From assembly GCF_029714405.1 (NCBI RefSeq), contig NZ_CP121650.1:8623001-8687000 (forward strand): 64,000 bases of DNA. Reading direction: 5' to 3'. The first letter of the stretch is position 1. Every line of letters starts with the position of its first letter. Below are positions 7,636-15,702 of this stretch, piece by piece. The translations under genes and the position numbers were made by a program. The notes beneath the pieces are model-generated. The model saw nothing but the letters and a program-made list of their open reading frames with translations, was not told the DNA's origin and ran no database searches. Origin of the DNA: Bradyrhizobium sp. CB82 (GTDB lineage: Bacteria; Pseudomonadota; Alphaproteobacteria; Rhizobiales; Xanthobacteraceae).

Positions 7636-8880
7636 TCAGCGCCCCTTGGTCGGGATCTTGTTGTACGGCACGTCCTTGTCGACACGGATATCGCCGGGCA
7701 GGCCCAGCACGCGCTCGGCGATGATGTTGCGCAAAATCTCGTCGGTGCCACCCGCTATGCGCATCGAGGGCGACGACAGCAGCATCTGCTGGAACTGCCC
7801 GTGCACGGTCTCCTCGTCCGCACCGGTGAGAACGCCGGCCGCGCCTTGCAGGTCCATCGCGTAGGCCGCGATGTCCTGGAGCATCATGCCCGACACCAGC
7901 TTGCCGATGGAGTTTTCCGGGCCCGGACGCTCGCCCTTCGACAGCGCGGAGATCGCGCGGTAGCTGGTATATTTCAGCCCGTTCGATTTCACCGCCCAGC
8001 TCGCAAGTTTCGAGCGCACGGCGGGATCGTCGATCGCAAGGCCATCCTCCAGCATCAGGTTCGAGCAGAATTCGAACATCTCGGGCACGCCGGTCGCAAG
8101 CCGCGAGCCGATCGACATGCGCTCGTTCATCAGCGTGGTCAGCGACACGTTCCAGCCGTCGCCGACGGCGCCCAGGCGCTGGCTGTCCGGGATCACCACG
8201 TCGGTGAAATAGACCTCGTTGAACTCCTGCATGCCGTTGGCCTGCTTGATCGGCCGCACCTCGACGCCAGGACTCTTCATGCTGAGGAAGAACATGGTGA
8301 GACCCTTGTGCTTGGGCACGTTGGGATCGGTGCGCGCAATCAGGAGCCCGTAATCGGAATAATGCGCACCCGAGGTCCAGATCTTCTGGCCGTTGACGAC
8401 CCAGCTATCGCCCTTCTTCTCCGCGCGAGTACGAAGCCCTGCAACGTCGGAGCCGGCGGCCGGCTCGGAGAAAAGCTGACACCAGATCTCCTCGCCTGAG
8501 GCGAGCTTTGGCAGATAACGGCGCTTCGCCTCCTCGCTGCCCCAGGCCATCACGGTCGGGCCGCACATGCCTTCGCCGATCTGGAACGGCTGCGTCAGCT
8601 TGCCGTAGACGCCCTCCTCCTGCTGCCAGATCACCCGCTCGATCGGCGTTGCGCCGCGGCCGCCATATTCCTTTGGCCAGTGCAGACAGGCCCAACCCGC
8701 CTCTGACTTCTTCTTCTGCCAGGCCTTGCCGACCTCGACCATGTCGTGCTTCGCAAGCCGGATGCGGCCGAGCGAGGATTTCGACAACTCCTCCTCGAAC
8801 TGCTTCGGCGCATTGGCGTCGACCCATGTGCGGGCGATTGCGCGAAACTCGGCTTCCTGTGGCGTGTCGTCGAAATTCAT
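7636..8880 (-). CDS. acyl-CoA dehydrogenase
   Basis: This 414-residue flavoprotein has the full acyl-CoA dehydrogenase fold: an N-terminal helical domain, the FAD/substrate strand region (CQLFSEPAAGSDVAGLRTRA, WVVNGQKIWTSGAHYSDYG) and a C-terminal helical domain ending MRIAGGTDEILRNIIAERVL. It oxidises an acyl-CoA to the 2-enoyl-CoA and passes electrons to ETF. The ATG at 8880 has GAGAGG upstream. It is paired with a second dehydrogenase at 9025-10152; such pairs are often heteromeric in steroid or branched-chain acyl-CoA catabolism, which is only a possibility here. Confidence 0.93.
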   Translation of the reverse strand: MNFDDTPQEAEFRAIARTWVDANAPKQFEEELSKSSLGRIRLAKHDMVEVGKAWQKKKSEAGWACLHWPKEYGGRGATPIERVIWQQEEGVYGKLTQPFQIGEGMCGPTVMAWGSEEAKRRYLPKLASGEEIWCQLFSEPAAGSDVAGLRTRAEKKGDSWVVNGQKIWTSGAHYSDYGLLIARTDPNVPKHKGLTMFFLSMKSPGVEVRPIKQANGMQEFNEVYFTDVVIPDSQRLGAVGDGWNVSLTTLMNERMSIGSRLATGVPEMFEFCSNLMLEDGLAIDDPAVRSKLASWAVKSNGLKYTSYRAISALSKGERPGPENSIGKLVSGMMLQDIAAYAMDLQGAAGVLTGADEETVHGQFQQMLLSSPSMRIAGGTDEILRNIIAERVLGLPGDIRVDKDVPYNKIPTKGR

Positions 8881-8912
8881 GGCGAACCTCTCAATCCTTG
8901 CTCGGTGCGTCC

Positions 8913-9001
8913 GGTGGGTAAGGCGAAGCGTGCCAACCACCTTCAATTGTTATCGACAGAATTGGTGGGCACGGCGCTTGGCGCCTTTGCCCACCCTACG
9001 A
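8913..9001. repeat. intergenic palindromic repeat, family D
   Basis: The two halves are related as GGTGGGTAAGGCGAAGCGTG and GGTGGGCACGGCGCTTGGCG, the second ending GCCCACCCTACG. A second copy lies at 48272-48364. It sits between the two acyl-CoA dehydrogenase genes of one apparent operon. Confidence 0.7.
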
Positions 9002-9024
9002 TTGAGTTCATCGCAGTTCTCTTG

Positions 9025-10152
9025 TCACGCCGCGTTCTTCTTGCGCATGCGGTCGATCAGCTGGTCTTCCCAATACGACAGGCTGCCGAGCCCCAGCGCG
9101 AGCGCGTTGGCTCGGCGGTAATACATGTGGCAGTCGAACTCCCAGGTAAAACCCATGCCGCCGTGAACCTGAATGTTGTTCTTGGCGCAATGCTGGAACG
9201 CCTGCGTCGCGCTGATGCGCGCGGCAGCGGCAGCTTCCGACAGCTCGGATGCATTGGTCGAGAGCGCCCAGGCGGCGTAATAACTGTTGGAGCGCGCCAG
9301 CGTCGCCGAGACATACATGTCTGCGAGCATGTGCTTGATGGCCTGGAAGGACCCGATCGGACGGCCGAAGGCAATGCGGTCGAGCGCGTAGTCGCGGCCC
9401 ATTTCCAGCGCGCGATCGGCGCCGCCGACTTGCTCGAAAGCGGTGAGCACCGCGGCGCGATCGAGCACCTGGGTCAAAATGCTCCAGCCTTCACCCGCGG
9501 CCCCCAGCGGCTCGGCCTTGCAGTTCTTGAAAGTGAGCTCGGCCTGCCCGCGGGTCGGATCGAGATTGGTGAGGCTCCTGGCCTCGGCGCCACCGGCTTT
9601 GAGGTCCACGAGGAACAACGAGATATCGCTCTCGCGGCCGCTCGATCCCGTGCGCGCAGCAAGGATCGCGAAATCGGCAATCGCGCCATCCGGCACCGGC
9701 TTCTTCACACCGTTGAGCAGACCATTGGACGCGGCAAGCCTGATGTTCTTCGGCGACGGATTGCGCGTGCCCTCGAACAGCGCCAGCGTGCCGATCGCCT
9801 CGCCAGAGGCGATCGCCGGCAGCCACTTCTTCTTCTGCGCGTCACTGCCCGCGATCAAGAGCGCTTCGGCGGCGAGATAGACGGTGGAGGAGAACGGCAC
9901 TGGCGCGTTTGCCCGGCCCATCTCCTCCGCGATCACGCAGAGCTCGAGATGGCCGGCGCCCGCGCCGCCGAACTCCTCGGGGATGGCGACGCCGAGGAAG
10001 CCCATCTCGGCGAGGCCCTTCCACAGCTCCTTGTCATAAGGCGCCTTGCCATCAAGCACAACGCGTACCGCCTTAGGCGAGCACTTTTCGCCGAGGAACT
10101 TGCGCGCCTGGTCGCGTAGCTGCTTTTGATCGTCAGAGAAATCGAAATTCAT
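9025..10152 (-). CDS. acyl-CoA dehydrogenase
   Basis: This 375-residue protein has the acyl-CoA dehydrogenase N-terminal domain (GFLGVAIPEEFGGAGAGHLE), a middle beta domain and a C-terminal domain with QVHGGMGFTWEFDCHMYYRR. The middle domain is less conserved than in the neighbouring dehydrogenase, as is usual for the partner subunit of two-gene ACAD systems. It starts at an ATG with AAGG upstream and probably belongs to the operon running from the ligase at 12188 to the nitroreductase. The substrate is unknown. Confidence 0.92.
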   Translation of the reverse strand: MNFDFSDDQKQLRDQARKFLGEKCSPKAVRVVLDGKAPYDKELWKGLAEMGFLGVAIPEEFGGAGAGHLELCVIAEEMGRANAPVPFSSTVYLAAEALLIAGSDAQKKKWLPAIASGEAIGTLALFEGTRNPSPKNIRLAASNGLLNGVKKPVPDGAIADFAILAARTGSSGRESDISLFLVDLKAGGAEARSLTNLDPTRGQAELTFKNCKAEPLGAAGEGWSILTQVLDRAAVLTAFEQVGGADRALEMGRDYALDRIAFGRPIGSFQAIKHMLADMYVSATLARSNSYYAAWALSTNASELSEAAAAARISATQAFQHCAKNNIQVHGGMGFTWEFDCHMYYRRANALALGLGSLSYWEDQLIDRMRKKNAA

Positions 10153-10194
10153 GGCGGCTTACCTTTTTTATTGTCTGGCGCTTGAATTGAGGCC

Positions 10195-10300
10195 GTCATT
10201 CCCGGGCGCCGCGTAAGCGGCGAGCCCGGAATCCATTTCACCACGTTCATGCGGCCCGATGGATTCCGGGCTCGCGCTGCGCGCGCCCCGGAATGACGAG
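10195..10300. repeat. intergenic palindromic repeat, family A
   Basis: This roughly 105-bp near-palindrome starts CGTCATTCCCGGGCGCCGCG and ends CGCGCCCCGGAATGACGAG, with GGAATCCA and TGGATTCC near the centre. A related copy lies at 34674-34776. It separates the ligase gene from the acyl-CoA dehydrogenase downstream. Confidence 0.75.
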
Positions 10301-10316
10301 TAGAGAGAAAGGCGCT

Positions 10317-12188
10317 TCATTTCAGCACGATCACGTCCTGATCAGGCTTCTCGGCATACAGCCGCTCCACCAGTGCCGCGCGGCGCTCCAGGCCGGCGCG
10401 CTGGTTGATGTAGCCTTTGTCCGTCAGTTCGTTGCCGTCGATCGAGGGCGGCTCGACCATCAGCATGGCGCGCGCGATGATCCGGCTGCTCGCGCCTTCG
10501 CACACCCTGTTGTGCGCTTCCAGTCCGCGCCTGAAGCAGGCGATCACCTCTGGGTGCTTCACGGCGTCCTCAAAGCTCAGCTCCGGATTACCAACGAGTT
10601 GGCGGCAGGCATGCAGGTTCGGCCAGGCGAGCAGACCGATGCAGGCGCGATCCTGTCCGGCGACCAGCGCATCATGCACGACCGGCGTCGTGGCCGCGAT
10701 CGCGTCGGTGCGCAGCGAGCCGACATGCACGAAGGTGCCCGTGGTGAGCTTGAAGTCTTCCACCACGCGCCCCGCGAAGATGATGCCCTGCATGGGATCC
10801 TCGTCGTCGACGAAGATGCCGGCATCGCCGATGCAATAGAAACCTTCCTCGTCGAACATCCTCTTCGTCAGCTCAGCCTGGCCGAAATAGCCGGGCGTGA
10901 CGTTGACACCGCGCAGCCGCAATTCGTATTTCGAGCCGCAGGGCACCATCTTCAGTTCGACGCCGGGGAACGGCAGGCCGATCAGACCGACGCGCTCGGT
11001 GTCCCAATAGGTGCCGGTCGAGGTCGGCGCGGTCTCGGTCGAGCCCCAGCCGGTGTAGAATACGATGCGTTCGCCGGTGGTCTTCACCGCCAGCGCCTGC
11101 ATACGGTCGTAGAGATCGTCCGGCAGCCGCGCGCCGCCATAGGCCATGATCGCGAGGTTCTTGAAGAAGGAGCGACAGAGCGCATCGTCCTTCTCCATCG
11201 CCGCCGCAAGCGCTGCATAACCGGCCGGCACGTTGGCGTAGTAGGTCGGCGAGATCTCGTGCAAATTTCGCAGCGTCTCCTCGAACTGGCCCGGCATCGG
11301 GCGTCCATCGTCGATATAGAGCGTGCCGCCATCGATCAGGATCGGATGAAACGCAGCATTGCCGCCCATGGTGTGATTCCAGGGCATCCAGTCGAGCACG
11401 GTCGGCAGCGGGCCTCCGGGCGTGCGCGGCCGGACCTGCATCATCATAGCCGCGTTCGCGCACATCATCGCTTGCGTGTTGATGACGGCCTTGGGCATGC
11501 CGGTCGAGCCGGAGGTGAACAGCAGCTTGCCGATGGTTTCAGGCGTGATCCTCGCGATCGAGGCGTCGACGTCCTTGGTCACCGGCGTTGCCGCAAGCTC
11601 GGCAAAGCTGACGCTCTTGACACTTTCGCAGGCGCGAGCGACGTGCACGACGGTGACGCCGGTGAGATCGATCGCTTTCAGCGCTTTCTCGAAGGTCGGG
11701 CCATCCTGCACCATCACGACGGCCGGCTTGATCAGGTCGAACAGATATTTCAGCTTGACGTGATCGTGGCTCATCAGGGAGTAGGCCGGCGACACCGGCG
11801 CCGCCGGCGAGCGCGCCTGCATCGCAGCCTGCGTCATCAGCGCGTGCTCGATCGAATTGCCCGAGAGGATGGCGACCGGCCGTTCGTCGAGGCCGAGATT
11901 GAGCAGGCCCTGCGTCAGCGCATCCACAGTGCGCTTGGCTTCGCCGTACGACACTTTGCGCCATTGCCGATCGGGACCGCCGCGCTGCGCGAGCCAGATG
12001 CGGTCGGGCGCTTCCCTCGCCCATTTCGCCAGCGACGCCGGAATGTGCGTCTCGTAAGGCTGCAGCGGGATGCGCGACTTCAGCACCACCGTGCCGTCGT
12101 CGCGCCGCTCGACATTGATGTCGCGTGGCAGCCATTCGATCTTGCGAAAGGCGGGCTTCGTCATCACCGTCGCCGCATTCCCACTCAT
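10317..12188 (-). CDS. feruloyl-CoA synthase-like AMP-forming acyl-CoA ligase
   Basis: This 623-residue adenylate-forming enzyme carries the P-loop motif LLFTSGSTGMPKAVI and the A5-type motif YTGWGSTETAPT. The motif FAGRVVEDFKLTTGTFVHVG corresponds to the hinge and C-terminal region of the feruloyl-CoA synthase subgroup. Such enzymes activate hydroxycinnamates or other aromatic or fatty acids to CoA thioesters; the exact acid is inferred only from overall resemblance. The ATG at 12188 has GGGAGA upstream. It probably feeds the adjacent dehydrogenases. Confidence 0.85.
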   Translation of the reverse strand: MSGNAATVMTKPAFRKIEWLPRDINVERRDDGTVVLKSRIPLQPYETHIPASLAKWAREAPDRIWLAQRGGPDRQWRKVSYGEAKRTVDALTQGLLNLGLDERPVAILSGNSIEHALMTQAAMQARSPAAPVSPAYSLMSHDHVKLKYLFDLIKPAVVMVQDGPTFEKALKAIDLTGVTVVHVARACESVKSVSFAELAATPVTKDVDASIARITPETIGKLLFTSGSTGMPKAVINTQAMMCANAAMMMQVRPRTPGGPLPTVLDWMPWNHTMGGNAAFHPILIDGGTLYIDDGRPMPGQFEETLRNLHEISPTYYANVPAGYAALAAAMEKDDALCRSFFKNLAIMAYGGARLPDDLYDRMQALAVKTTGERIVFYTGWGSTETAPTSTGTYWDTERVGLIGLPFPGVELKMVPCGSKYELRLRGVNVTPGYFGQAELTKRMFDEEGFYCIGDAGIFVDDEDPMQGIIFAGRVVEDFKLTTGTFVHVGSLRTDAIAATTPVVHDALVAGQDRACIGLLAWPNLHACRQLVGNPELSFEDAVKHPEVIACFRRGLEAHNRVCEGASSRIIARAMLMVEPPSIDGNELTDKGYINQRAGLERRAALVERLYAEKPDQDVIVLK

Positions 12189-12309
12189 TTTGCGTCTCCC
12201 GGAATTATTGTCCTTTGCGGATCATTCTCGTTCAGCGCTTGATATAGACAGGCTTTCGCTTGTCGAGGAAGTGGACTTCCTGCATCCACGCTTGAAGTGG
12301 CTGTTATTG

Positions 12310-12492
12310 CGCCCTCTCCCCTTGTGGGAGAGGGCATGATCGCTGTGAGCCCAGTCTTCGTTTGGGTGAGGGGTTATCTCCGCGGAGAGAACCCTTCCTC
12401 CGGTGCCATAGCCGATGCGACGGCATCGGCGTCTCTTAAGAACGGCGGCCGAAGGCCGCCTATGCCACCTTCTCCCGCAGGGGAAGAAGGGA
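12310..12492. repeat. intergenic repeat, family B (CTCTCCCC...GGGAGAGG)
   Basis: This gap between the SDR and ligase genes contains CCTCTCCCCTTGTGGGAGAG, a GGGTGAGGGG segment, and a second arm ending CTTCTCCCGCAGGGGAAGAA. It resembles the elements at 28351, 38672 and 43494. I see no gene in it. Confidence 0.6.
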
Positions 12493-12502
12493 AGAAGAGC
12501 CT

Positions 12503-13261
12503 TTACCTCGGCGCCATCCGAATCGCGCCGTCGAGGCGGATGGTCTCGCCGTTGAGCATGGCGTTCTCGACGATGTGCACGGCGAGCGCGCCGTACTCCG
12601 CGGCGTCGCCGAGGCGCGAGGGATGCGGCACCTGTGAGCCAAGGCTCTTCAGCGCCTCTTCGCTCAGACCCATCAACAGCGGCGTGAAGAACAGGCCCGG
12701 CGCGATGGTGTTAACGCGGATCTTCTGGCTCGCGAGATCGCGCGCGGCCGGCAGGGTCAGGCCGACGACGCCGCCTTTTGAGGCCGAATAGGCGATCTGG
12801 CCGATCTGGCCGTCATAGGCGGCAACAGACGCCGTGTTGATGATGACGCCGCGCTCCTCGCCGATCGGCTCTGCCGTGACCAGGCGCTCGGCGAACAGGC
12901 GCAGGCAGTTGAAGGTGCCGATCAGGTTGACGTTGATGATGCGCGCAAACTTCGCCAGCGGATAGACGCCGTCCCTGCCGACGATGCGCTGCGAGCCGCC
13001 GATGCCGGCGCAGTTCATCAGCACGCGCGCGATGCCGTGCGCGCTTTCCGCCTTGGCGATGGCGGCCTTGATGCCGTCCTCGTCGGTGACATCGGCATGC
13101 AGCGCGACGCCCTTCACTTCCGCCGCGACCTTCTCGGCGTTCTCCTTGCTCTGGTCGATTACGCCGATCCTGGCGCCCTTGGCCGCCATGGCGCGGGCGG
13201 TCGCGGCACCTAAGCCCGAACCACCGCCGGTGATGAGAACGGCTACGTCTTTCAATTGCAT
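12503..13261 (-). CDS. SDR dehydrogenase, 3-hydroxyacyl-CoA dehydrogenase type II-like
   Basis: This 252-residue classical short-chain dehydrogenase has the cofactor motif TGGGSGLG, the NCAG motif, and the active-site serine and YSASK motif in NTASVAAYDGQIGQIAYSAS. The C-terminal PHPSRLGDAAEYGALAVHIV resembles type II 3-hydroxyacyl-CoA dehydrogenases, which would supply the third beta-oxidation step. A GGAGAG precedes the ATG. It lies between the ligase and the TetR repressor, all on the minus strand. Confidence 0.9.
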   Translation of the reverse strand: MQLKDVAVLITGGGSGLGAATARAMAAKGARIGVIDQSKENAEKVAAEVKGVALHADVTDEDGIKAAIAKAESAHGIARVLMNCAGIGGSQRIVGRDGVYPLAKFARIINVNLIGTFNCLRLFAERLVTAEPIGEERGVIINTASVAAYDGQIGQIAYSASKGGVVGLTLPAARDLASQKIRVNTIAPGLFFTPLLMGLSEEALKSLGSQVPHPSRLGDAAEYGALAVHIVENAMLNGETIRLDGAIRMAPR

Positions 13262-13313
13262 CGTAAGTCTCTCCTTGGGCGTTTCTTCTCTGGACTTGAA
13301 CGTCTTGGGTCGA

Positions 13314-14015
13314 TCATCCGGCCGCGGCAGCTTGCTCGCCTCCCGTGAGGATGCCGCCGCAGATCAGCGTTTCCATGTGCTTGATGTATTGCCGGCAGAC
13401 TTCGTCGGTGACCGGGCCGACGCCGGTCGCGCGAGACATCGCGTGCCGGCCGAAGAACAGGTGATCGCAGGCGCCGATCAGGCTGGTGTAGAACAACACT
13501 GGATCCGTGACGCGGAACTCGCCGCGGCTGACACCTTCGGCGAGCAGGCGACGGTGAAAGTCGAGCAGCGGCGCGACGAAGAACTTCGAGACCTCGTCGG
13601 CGGACTCCGCCGTGCTTTCATGCAGGAGATAGTGGATCAGCCGGTTCATGTAGGGGAAGCGGTGATAGGCACGGATGATGCCGCCGATATGCAGCTTCAG
13701 CTTCGCCGTCGGCGTGATCGGCTGCGCCAGCAGATATTCGAGGTTCGACAACTCGGTCGCAGCATCCCGCGCCAGCAGCGCGAGCAACAGGCCGTCCTTG
13801 TTGCCGAAGTGATATTTGACCAGCGCGGCGTTGGCGCCGGATTTCTGCGCGATGTCGCTGAGTGAAATCTCGATCGAGGAGCGTTCGATCATCAGCTCGC
13901 TCGCGGCCACCAGCAGTTTCTCCGCAGTGGAACTTTTGCCGCTCGGAAGCCTGTTCGGTACGCTGGTAGTCACTAAAGATCCCTGTCTCGCCCAATGGCC
14001 CGCAGATAAGCGCAT
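13314..14015 (-). CDS. TetR/AcrR-family transcriptional repressor
   Basis: This 233-residue protein has an N-terminal TetR helix-turn-helix (ISLSDIAQKSGANAALVKYH followed by FGNKDGLL) and an alpha-helical ligand-binding C-terminal domain. I prefer the ATG at 14015, which has GGGGAG upstream, over GTG starts at 14030 and near 13973. It is divergent from the thiolase at 14116 and heads the minus-strand acyl-CoA cluster. The arrangement suggests that it represses both directions until an acyl-CoA appears, as FadR- or PsrA-like TetR proteins do. Confidence 0.88.
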   Translation of the reverse strand: MRLSAGHWARQGSLVTTSVPNRLPSGKSSTAEKLLVAASELMIERSSIEISLSDIAQKSGANAALVKYHFGNKDGLLLALLARDAATELSNLEYLLAQPITPTAKLKLHIGGIIRAYHRFPYMNRLIHYLLHESTAESADEVSKFFVAPLLDFHRRLLAEGVSRGEFRVTDPVLFYTSLIGACDHLFFGRHAMSRATGVGPVTDEVCRQYIKHMETLICGGILTGGEQAAAAG

Positions 14016-14115
14016 GCAGCGTCTCCCCACAAGCGTTAATTGATCGATTGACTAAATCATCTGCCACCTCTTAAATCCGCGCCCGACAAACAGAACAATC
14101 CTGGGAGAGACCGAA
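14016..14115. promoter_or_regulatory. divergent promoter region of the TetR and thiolase genes
   Basis: This 100-bp gap lies between divergent starts and includes an AT-rich stretch around 14036-14060 (TTAATTGATCGATTGACTAA), unusual in this GC-rich region. It is the natural place for a TetR operator, but I cannot define a convincing long palindrome. GGGAGA at about 14102 is the thiolase ribosome binding site. Confidence 0.45.
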
Positions 14116-15288
14116 ATGGCCGAGGCTTACATCGTCGCCGCCGCGCGGACCGCCGGCGGGCGCAAGGGGGGCCGCCTCGCCGGCTGGCATCCGGCCGATC
14201 TCGCCGCAAAAGTGCTGGACGAGCTGGTCGACCGCACCAAGGCCGATCCGGCCCTGGTTGAAGACGTCATCATGGGCTGCGTGATGCAGGTCGGCGAGCA
14301 GTCCAACAACGTGGCGCGCAACGCGGTGATGGCCTCGAAACTGCCGGAGAGCGTGCCGGGCACCTCGATCGACCGGCAGTGCGGCTCCTCGCAGCAGGCG
14401 CTGCATTTCGCTGCCCAGGCGGTGATGTCCGGCGCGATGGACGTGGTGATCGCGGCCGGCGTGGAATCGATGACGCGGGTGCCGATGGGCCTGTCCTCGC
14501 AGCTCGCGGCCAAGAACGGCTTTGGCCACTACAAGAGTCCGGGCATCGAGCAGCGTTATCCGAACATCGTGTTCAGCCAGTTCACCGGCGCCGAGATGAT
14601 GGCCGAGAAGTACGGCCTCTCCAAGGATGAGCTCGACGAGTACTCCTACAACAGCCACCAGCGCGCGATTGCGGCGACCCAAGCCGGCCACTTCAAGGAC
14701 GAGATCGTGCCGCTCGAGATCACCCGCGCCGACGGCTCGAAGGACACCCATCACATCGACGAAGGCATCCGCTTCGACGCCAGCCTCGATGGCATCAAGA
14801 GCGTCAAGCTGATCGCCGAGAACGGCAAGCTGACGGCTGCGAGCGCCAGCCAGATCTGCGACGGCGCCTCCGGCGTGATGGTGGTGAACGAGCGCGGCCT
14901 GAAATCGCTCGGCGTCAAGCCGCTCGCGCGCGTGCATCACATGACCATGATGGGCGGCGATCCCGTCATCATGCTGGACGCGCCGCTGCACGCCACCAAG
15001 CGCGCGCTGGAGAAGGCCGGCATGGCAATTGGTGACATCGACCTGTTCGAGGTCAACGAGGCCTTTGCCTCGGTCCCGACCGCGTGGCTGAAGACCACCG
15101 GCGCCGATCCCGCCCGCCTCAACGTCAATGGCGGCGCGATCGCGCTCGGCCACCCCCTCGGCGGCTCCGGCACCAAGCTGATGACGACGCTTGTCCATGC
15201 GCTGAAGCAGCGTGGCAAGCGTTACGGCCTCCAGACCATGTGCGAAGGTGGCGGCATGGCGAATGTGACGATCGTGGAGCGGTTGTAA
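14116..15288 (+). CDS. acetyl-CoA acetyltransferase (thiolase)
   Basis: This 390-residue thiolase has the nucleophilic cysteine at position 89 (SIDRQCGSSQQAL), the GGAIALGHPLGGSGTKL motif with the active-site histidine, and the final cysteine in CEGGGMAN. It either cleaves 3-ketoacyl-CoA to acetyl-CoA or condenses two acetyl-CoA. Given the surrounding dehydrogenases and ligase, the degradative direction is likely. It is divergent from the TetR gene and is followed by a remnant of an acyl-CoA synthetase, which was probably once its operon partner. Confidence 0.93.
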   Translation: MAEAYIVAAARTAGGRKGGRLAGWHPADLAAKVLDELVDRTKADPALVEDVIMGCVMQVGEQSNNVARNAVMASKLPESVPGTSIDRQCGSSQQALHFAAQAVMSGAMDVVIAAGVESMTRVPMGLSSQLAAKNGFGHYKSPGIEQRYPNIVFSQFTGAEMMAEKYGLSKDELDEYSYNSHQRAIAATQAGHFKDEIVPLEITRADGSKDTHHIDEGIRFDASLDGIKSVKLIAENGKLTAASASQICDGASGVMVVNERGLKSLGVKPLARVHHMTMMGGDPVIMLDAPLHATKRALEKAGMAIGDIDLFEVNEAFASVPTAWLKTTGADPARLNVNGGAIALGHPLGGSGTKLMTTLVHALKQRGKRYGLQTMCEGGGMANVTIVERL

Positions 15289-15292
15289 GCCT

Positions 15293-15360
15293 CTCGTGTC
15301 CCGGACGCGATGCAACGCGAAGCGCCGCGTCGCAGATGCTGCGCTGCGTCCGGGGAACGT
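15293..15360. repeat. intergenic palindromic repeat, family F (short form)
   Basis: The arms include CGTGTCCCGGACGCGATGCA and TGCGCTGCGTCCGGGG. It abuts the 5' side of the acyl-CoA synthetase scar at 15370-15516. Confidence 0.6.
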
Positions 15361-15369
15361 CACAGCTAG

Positions 15370-15516
15370 CTGTACGAGCAGGACGAGATCGACTACATCA
15401 TCGGCGATTGCGGCGCCAAGGTCGTCATCACCATGCTGCCGCGCACGCCCACCGGCAAGCTGGTCAAGCGCCATTTGCGCGACCGCTGTTGGCCGAAGGC
15501 GGCGGTGAAGATCTAG
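15370..15516 (+). pseudogene. internally deleted acyl-CoA synthetase remnant
   Basis: This 48-codon frame has no start codon and an in-frame TAG directly before it. Its first half (EQDEIDYIIGDCGAKVVIT) matches the N-terminal region of AMP-forming acyl-CoA synthetases, where ..YIL.DSGAKVLI is typical. Its second half (LPRTPTGKLVKRHLRDRCWP) matches the extreme C-terminus (LPRTPTGKLLKR.LRD.YW). About 400 codons between them are missing. A family F repeat lies on each side. This is a deletion scar, not a functional small gene. Confidence 0.82.
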
Positions 15517-15524
15517 GTGAGCTC

Positions 15525-15663
15525 TCGTGTCCCGGGCGCGACGCGGCGCGCAAGCGGTGCGGCGCAGAGCCGGGATCCATGGCGATTTCCTGTATAGTGT
15601 CGAAAAGCTGGGCCCCGGTTCAGCAGCGCGTCCTTGCATGCCGCGCTGCATCCGGGGCACGAG
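15525..15663. repeat. intergenic palindromic repeat, family F
   Basis: This roughly 140-bp element starts CGTGTCCCGGGCGCGACGCG and ends GCTGCATCCGGGGCACGAG. It contains GGGCCCCGGTTCAGCAGCGC, the inverse of a segment in the copy at 7531-7631. It lies between the synthetase scar and the hydrolase gene. Confidence 0.7.
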
Positions 15664-15702
15664 AAAACTTGCTGCGTAATGCGGCCACGACGAGGAAGTG
15701 CC

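Noticed and set aside
10293..12242. A 649-residue plus-strand open frame opposite the feruloyl-CoA synthase-like gene
   Set aside because: It mirrors the codon structure of the real gene and is rich in Arg, His and Asp; no domain or ribosome binding site supports it.
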